Shown piece after piece: positions 8,059 through 12,051 of a DNA stretch of 12,051 nucleotides. The DNA is taken from contig MU631340.1 in assembly GCA_026770615.1 (NCBI GenBank), forward strand, positions 267,103 to 279,153, in the 5' to 3' direction. The position numbers were made by a program, and so were the translations under genes. How positions within the stretch are numbered: position 1 is the stretch's first letter; each line of letters begins with the position of its first letter. A model generated the notes under the pieces. It was not told the origin of the DNA. It worked only from the letters and a program-made list of their open reading frames with translations, and did not search any database. The stretch is from Pavlovales sp. CCMP2436 (taxonomy: Eukaryota; Haptophyta; Pavlovophyceae; Pavlovales).

Positions 8059-8403
8059 CAGCTCCAGCCCCCCTTCCGTTCGTTGGAGCGTTCGTTTGTT
8101 TGGCAGCGTGCTCCGCCTATTTTAAAAAAAGTTCAGCAGCACTTGTGCGCAGCCTGGCAGCACTGGCACTGGGGGAGAAAGAAGAGAAAGAGGGGGGGAA
8201 TAACCGCCGTTTACCCGGCGTTCGTTTGTCACGATCCGTTGTTCCGTTCGTTCGCTTGTTTACCAGCCTACGCCGGCCCCAAGCAAACGCGAACGCATAA
8301 GTTTGTAACAAACTCAGGCTCCCGGCTGATAAACGGAGTTCGTTTTTTTCTCCGGACTCATAAACCTGTGTTGTCGTCTTCCTCCAAAAATCTTCGGTTA
8401 TAT

Positions 8404-8453
8404 CACCGGTCAAAATAACTCAGATCTGACGGATCTTCGGTCACAGCCGGTCA
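8404..8453 (+). repeat. Left CGGTCA motif block flanking the hAT gene
   Basis: Contains CACCGGTCAAAAT (8404-8416), the 23-mer CAGATCTGAC-GGATCTTCGGTCA (8421-8443) and a third CGGTCA at 8448-8453. The 13-mer and the 23-mer both recur exactly, in the same orientation, at 11560-11572 and 11591-11613 beyond the transposase gene. Confidence 0.75.
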
Positions 8454-8511
8454 AATTTTGTTCGAATAAAACAATTAAAAACAAATAGCCAAGTTAGTTA
8501 CTTCTCAGCTC

Positions 8512-8661
8512 GGGTACCTTCCGCTCGCGGCCGGCGGCCTACGCGCGCTCGCGGCCTACGCGCGCTCGCGGCCTACGCGCTCGCGCGGGTACCTTACGCT
8601 CGCGGCCGGCGGTCTACGCGCGCTCGCGGCCTGCGCGCGCTCGCGGCCTACGCGCTCGCGC
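8512..8661. repeat. 75-bp GC-rich tandem duplication with 17-bp sub-repeats
   Basis: Two adjacent 75-bp units (8512-8586 and 8587-8661) differ at three positions. Each starts GGGTACCTT and holds about three copies of a 17-mer, GGCCTACGCGCGCTCGC. A further partial copy runs to 8680, immediately before the proposed transposase start. The block is extremely CpG-rich. It may be a promoter element or a set of transposase-binding repeats. Confidence 0.8.
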
Positions 8662-10487
8662 GGCCTACGCGCTTGCGGAGGATGTTAGCTTCGAAGACGA
8701 TGCAGGGTTCGCTCTCCGGGTGGCTCGGGCGTGCGCCTGCGTCCACGCCTGTCGCAGCAGGCGCTTCGTCGTCCGACCCGATGATCGTGGACTCGTTTGG
8801 CCGCAACTATGCCGGCGCGCGTCCAGCCCCCCTCGCGTGTGGCGCTCAAGCTGACGCTGGCATTCAACGCGGCTGTCGAGTTGAAGGTGGCCGCGTCCGT
8901 GACTGCGCTCCCGCGCAGCGAGGCGCTCGCGCCGTCTGCCAAGAAGTCGAAGCATGGCGAGCGGGGCGAGCTCGAGGACAAGCGCGCGTTCCGCAAGGAG
9001 TGGATCACGTCGGAGGAGGGCGTCAAAGCCAATCGCAAGCTGTGGCTCCGCTACGACCCGTCCACCAACTGCATGTTCTGCGACGCGTGCATCCGCTTCA
9101 ACCTCAAGCATCCGACGTGCAACTTCGTCGTCGGCTGCAAGAGCATCCGCCTCGAGCGCGTCAAGGAGCACGAGTGCTACGGTGAGTCCAACGGCCACGG
9201 TGACGCGCTTTTCAAGCTGATCAACAGCACCAAGCTCGCGGAGGATTTCTCGGCCTCGCTGACTAAGCAGATCAGCCTCGAGTCCGACGGGCTCGTGGTA
9301 CTAATCAAGAACGCGTACTGGCTCTCTAAGGAGCTGGTGCCGAATCTCAAGTTTGCTTCGCTCGCCAACCACGTCGAGTCGCTGGGCGTGAAGGTCTCTA
9401 CGGTCTACCGCAGCAGATACGCTATGTCGGCGATCGTCCACTGCCTCGCGGAGATCTCGCGCAAATGGCGCCTCACTCTCATCCGCTCGTCAACCGCGTT
9501 CGGCCTCATGTTCGACGAGGGCACGGACATCGGCTGGACTTCGGTCCTCATCGTCTACATCAAATTCGTCAAACCGGACGGCACCGTCGTCTCCGTCTTC
9601 CACTCGCTGCTCGAGCTGACTGGCAAGGACGCGGACTCGCTCGTCACCGCGCTCGTGCACTACATCGAGGAGTCGCGGCTCGAGCTCGACCGCTGGGCGA
9701 GCTCCGGGTCCGACGGCGCGTCGGTCATGACGGGGAGCTCAACGGTGTCGGCGTGCAGCTCACCCGCCTCCAGCCCTTTATGAAAAACCACCACGACGTC
9801 GCGCACAGGCAGGCGCTGGCCTGCGGTGACACGGTGGAGAGCGCGTCGCCGTTCGAGCAGAGCACGATGGTAGCAGACACGGAGCGCGACATGAACGCCA
9901 TCGTCTCCGACCACAACCGCTCGTGCAAGCGCATCCGCGTGCTGGCCGCCTTCCAGGAGAAGTACAGCCTCCGCGTTGGCCGGCTCACCCACGGCTGCAT
10001 CACGCGCTGGCTTACGCGCTTTCAGATGGCCAACGGGGTGCACCAGAGCATCCTCGCGCTAGCTTTAGAGTACGAGGAGGAGCGTGACCAGGAGCGTCTC
10101 AGCCTCATCATGCGCGCGCGCTTCATCGTCATCGCCGCCTACTTCGCCGACATCACGGAGAAGCTCTGCCTGCTCAGCAAGATGCTACAAGTTGACCACC
10201 TCAAGTACAAGATGATGCGCGCCGCAGTGCAGGCGACGCAGGATGGCCTCGCCGCGACCTACTTCGGCATGCCCGCCGACAAGTTCCCGGGCGGCATCCG
10301 CATGCAGAGGCTCAAGGCGCCGCTCCTCGCCGCCGCCGCTGCCGCCTTGGCTTCAACTCGCAGGGGTGTGCTCAACATCTACGAGCGCCAGACCGTGTTC
10401 GACTTAGAGGAATGGGAGAGTATGCAGCGCGTGATGCGGACCTACGCCAAGTCGCACATTGATGCGCTCTCCACTCGCTTCCCGCAG

Positions 10488-10607
10488 GTGCGATGCGCGC
10501 GCGAGCCTCGCCCTGCGCTGCGCGCGTGCCTCACTTACCCTGCGCGCCTGCCTGCTGGCTAACAGAGTTACCCTGCGCACTGCCCTCTTTCTGATAACTC
10601 CATGCAG
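10488..10607 (+). other. Intron in the hAT gene (120 bp)
   Basis: Donor CCGCAG|GTGCGA and acceptor CCATGCAG|GAT, phase 0, joining STRFPQ to DAFLEAFECL. Pyrimidine-rich sequence and CTAAC/CTGATAAC words precede the acceptor and could serve as branch sites. Without splicing, the frame ends at TAA 10560-10562. An intron inside a transposase argues that the copy was not retroposed. Confidence 0.7.
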
Positions 10608-11289
10608 GATGCCTTCCTTGAGGCTTTCGAGTGTCTCGACATGGGCGAGCTGCCCACCATCAACCTGGGCGAGACGGACATCGAATACACCGTCCGCATC
10701 GGCGCGTACGGTGCCCCCTAGCTCGAGGTGCTACTTGAGCACTACGGCAAGCCTCTCTTCTCCCCTGGCGGCAAGTCGTTCACGCCGATTGTGCGCGACA
10801 CGCAGGTGCGCGAGCAGTTCGGGCGCGCCAAGAGCCTCATCGTGCAGCTACGCGGGAGCGCTGCGTCCGCCCCGGAGCACGAGCGCAAGGAGGTGACCGA
10901 CGAGATCGCGTGGGCACATCTTTACGCGCCCCGCGCGACCTATGACCCGGCCGACTTGTGCGAGCTGTGCACCCTCGGCCTCGTGCAGGCGCTCACCACC
11001 TCCTGCGCCGAGCGCGGCATCTCCACGCTCGGCCAGATCAAGACCAAGCTGCGCAACCGCATGAAGGTCGCCATGGCGTGCGACCTGCAGGAGATCAAGC
11101 TCAACGGGCCCGCGCTTTCGTCGCCTAAGGGCATCTTCGACCAGCTCATCGGCGAGGCCGCGCAGGCGCCGGAGCTGCTGGAGTCGGAGGGGCCAGTAGG
11201 GCGGCCGCAGCCGTGGGGCGCGTCGTCGGTGCGAGCGAGGCGCGACCAGGACCGGCCCAACCAGGTCGGGGCGCAGGGGCTCGGGGCTG

Positions 11290-11343
11290 AGTGCATATAT
11301 ATATGGATATATATGGATGTTTATATCCATATATATATGCACT
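11290..11343 (+). repeat. Hairpin with 22-bp perfect arms at the end of the hAT ORF
   Basis: Arms at 11290-11311 and 11322-11343 are perfectly complementary around a 10-nt loop; each arm is mostly alternating AT bounded by AGTGC/GCACT. It overlaps the last codons, giving an odd Tyr/Ile/Met-rich tail, so the original stop may have lain earlier. It may act in transcript 3' end formation, be a small palindromic insertion, or be part of the element's end. Confidence 0.8.
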
Positions 11344-11351
11344 GGGTCTAG

Positions 11352-11518
11352 GCCTGTAAGCCATAGATAATGGTAGTTCTAAGCCAGATGTGATAAAATT
11401 GTCCTTGATCGATCTAAAAGCTTGCGATATATATAATCATATATCAATCTATATCGCTATACATAAACATGTCTATTGTCTCATACAGGTAATACGCATA
11501 TATATATATATATATAAG
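11352..11518. repeat. AT-rich tract with a small inverted repeat and a TA dinucleotide run
   Basis: This follows the transposase ORF. It contains GCGATATA...TATATCGC (8-bp arms at 11424-11431 and 11450-11457) and a (TA)n run at about 11498-11515. No gene is seen. Confidence 0.55.
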
Positions 11519-11645
11519 ACCAGTCACTGGTACTATTTGACCGGTCACCAGTAAAAAGCCACCGGTCAAAATGTTTCGGTCAAAATTATACAGATCTGAC
11601 GGATCTTCGGTCAGGCCTGACGGACTTTCGGTCATGACTGGTCGA
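11519..11645 (+). repeat. Right CGGTCA motif block flanking the hAT gene
   Basis: Five CGGTCA words (11542, 11563, 11577, 11608, 11629), a 13-nt palindrome ACCAGTCACTGGT (11519-11531) and a 10-nt palindrome TGACCGGTCA (11538-11547). The 23-mer at 11591-11613 is identical to 8421-8443, and its last 19 nt are repeated with three changes at 11616-11634. All copies point the same way as the left block. Confidence 0.75.
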
Positions 11646-12051
11646 TCACACATACGACTACAACATAGTAATAAACACCTGGCACTGTGGGAACCTGTTA
11701 TGTACCCCCATACACATTGATATCCTGACGAAAAGCCGCATCCTGATGCTGCTACTACCACTCGTAGCCCTAGGCTCCGGAAGCCCCGCCGCGCAGCTCG
11801 CCCGCGCGGGTGATACAGCCCTGACCGCCAAACCGTGCTAGGGATGCTCCGGCCTGCGTCCTGCAGCCACTCGTGTTCAGCTCTCAGTGCTCGTCGGTGA
11901 GCCCAGGTACACGCTCGCACACGGAGTTTGGGACCACCGTTCCTTGCTGCTGGAGCCAGCTCTCGGTGCACAGTGAAAAGCTGAACGACCGAGGTTTTCG
12001 TGCTGATCTATCGAACCTTGAAGATGCCGCTAGACGCAGAATTTGACGGGA
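11646..12051. other. Right-edge stretch without a supported gene
   Basis: AATAAA occurs at 11670-11675 and could serve the transposase transcript. A plus-strand ATG at 11746 opens only 31 codons (MLLLPLVALGSGSPAAQLAR, then a stop), loosely like a signal peptide. Another ATG at 12024 (MPLDAEFDG) is open to the window edge but too short to judge. Minus-strand frames look like non-coding translation. Confidence 0.4.

Larger units (their letters stand above)
7865..8681. promoter_or_regulatory. Divergent spacer between the NEDD1-like and transposase genes
   Basis: About 0.8 kb with no supported gene, containing the upstream regions of both divergent genes. From 7995 to 8345 it is rich in CGTTCG/CGAACG and GTAAAC/GTTTAC words, including a 16-bp perfect palindrome (8032-8047) running into a GTTC repeat (8041-8058) and a T/A-rich CTATTTTAAAAAAAG at about 8117-8131. 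From 8404 to 8453 lies the left copy of the CGGTCA motif block, and from 8512 to 8661 a 75-bp tandem duplication. Which parts belong to a promoter and which to a transposon end cannot be separated from the sequence alone. Confidence 0.45.
8682..11351 (+). pseudogene. Degenerate hAT-superfamily transposase gene
   Basis: Ignoring lesions and one intron, the frames add up to about 849 residues, a normal size for a hAT transposase. From 8682: MLASKTMQGSLSGWLGRAP opens one frame; an extra C in the C6 run at about 8827-8832 moves to the frame holding a BED/TTF-like zinc finger (Cys at 9079 and 9088, His at 9169 and 9196) and the first catalytic block FDEGTD (Asp at 9514). A second block SDGASVMTG (Asp at 9712) ends at a G4 run (9732-9735) where one G seems missing. 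The next frame continues ELNGVGVQLTR, VAHRQALA and the helical insertion domain to 10487. After the intron, reading resumes at 10608, meets TAG at 10719-10721, then gives the C-terminal hAT dimerisation block CAERGISTLGQIKTKLRNRM (Glu at 11010 probably the third acidic residue). It most resembles the ZNF862-like hAT group. A transposase cuts and pastes its element in the nucleus; this copy cannot encode a full protein as written. The start could instead be the ATG at 8809. Confidence 0.85.

Noticed and set aside
8512..8661. CRISPR array
   Set aside because: Contiguous tandem repeats without unique spacers, in a eukaryotic context.
9182..9187. Perfect GTGAGT splice donor in the zinc-finger region of the hAT gene
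   Set aside because: The frame runs straight through and supplies the second zinc-finger His (9196) at the expected spacing, so no intron is needed.
1719..10721. Stop-codon reassignment (TAA and TAG read as amino acids)
   Set aside because: NEDD1 ends at TAG exactly at the expected C-terminus, and both genes with internal stops also carry frameshifts.
11444..11971. 175-codon minus-strand frame at the right edge
   Set aside because: It runs through TA repeats and the CGGTCA block, with no domain and poor codon composition.

Overview
The window looks like nuclear DNA of a GC-rich single-celled eukaryote, most likely a haptophyte-type microalga. The reasons are several short GT-AG introns (85-199 bp), very GC-rich coding DNA beside AT-richer spacers, a WD40 gene matching the centrosomal protein NEDD1, and an ankyrin-repeat family with a C-terminal layout that I associate with haptophyte genomes. 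The taxon is an inference; no marker gene is present.

Layout: (1) 1-174, minus: the possible 5' end of an unidentified gene that leaves the window, carrying a 14-bp tandem duplication. (2) 247-1772, minus: an ankyrin-repeat gene broken by an in-frame TAA at codon 18 and by a frameshift inside a short GC-dinucleotide run. (3) 1786-2808, plus: an unrecognised 340-residue ORF, head to head with (2); the two start codons are 13 bp apart. (4) 2809-5416: about 2.6 kb without a supported gene, holding a separated inverted repeat, two tRNA-T-arm-like motifs, a palindrome and a hairpin next to an A15 tract. (5) 5417-7864, minus: an intact five-exon NEDD1-like gene (639 residues), the gamma-tubulin-complex targeting factor; all its splice junctions join in phase. 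(6) 7865-8681: a spacer with CGTTCG/GTAAAC motifs, the left copy of a motif block that also lies beyond the next gene, and a 75-bp GC-rich tandem duplication. (7) 8682-11351, plus: a decayed hAT-superfamily transposase with one 120-bp intron, two homopolymer frameshifts and an internal TAG. (8) 11290-11645: a 22-bp-arm hairpin at the end of the transposase ORF, AT-rich DNA, then the right copy of the motif block. (9) 11646-12051: no supported gene.

Nothing suggests the genes act together. The window reads as one conserved housekeeping gene (NEDD1) flanked by fast-evolving or decaying sequence. The most notable points are that the motif blocks around the hAT gene are direct rather than inverted repeats, and that every broken gene is broken at a short run or duplication while NEDD1 is clean.
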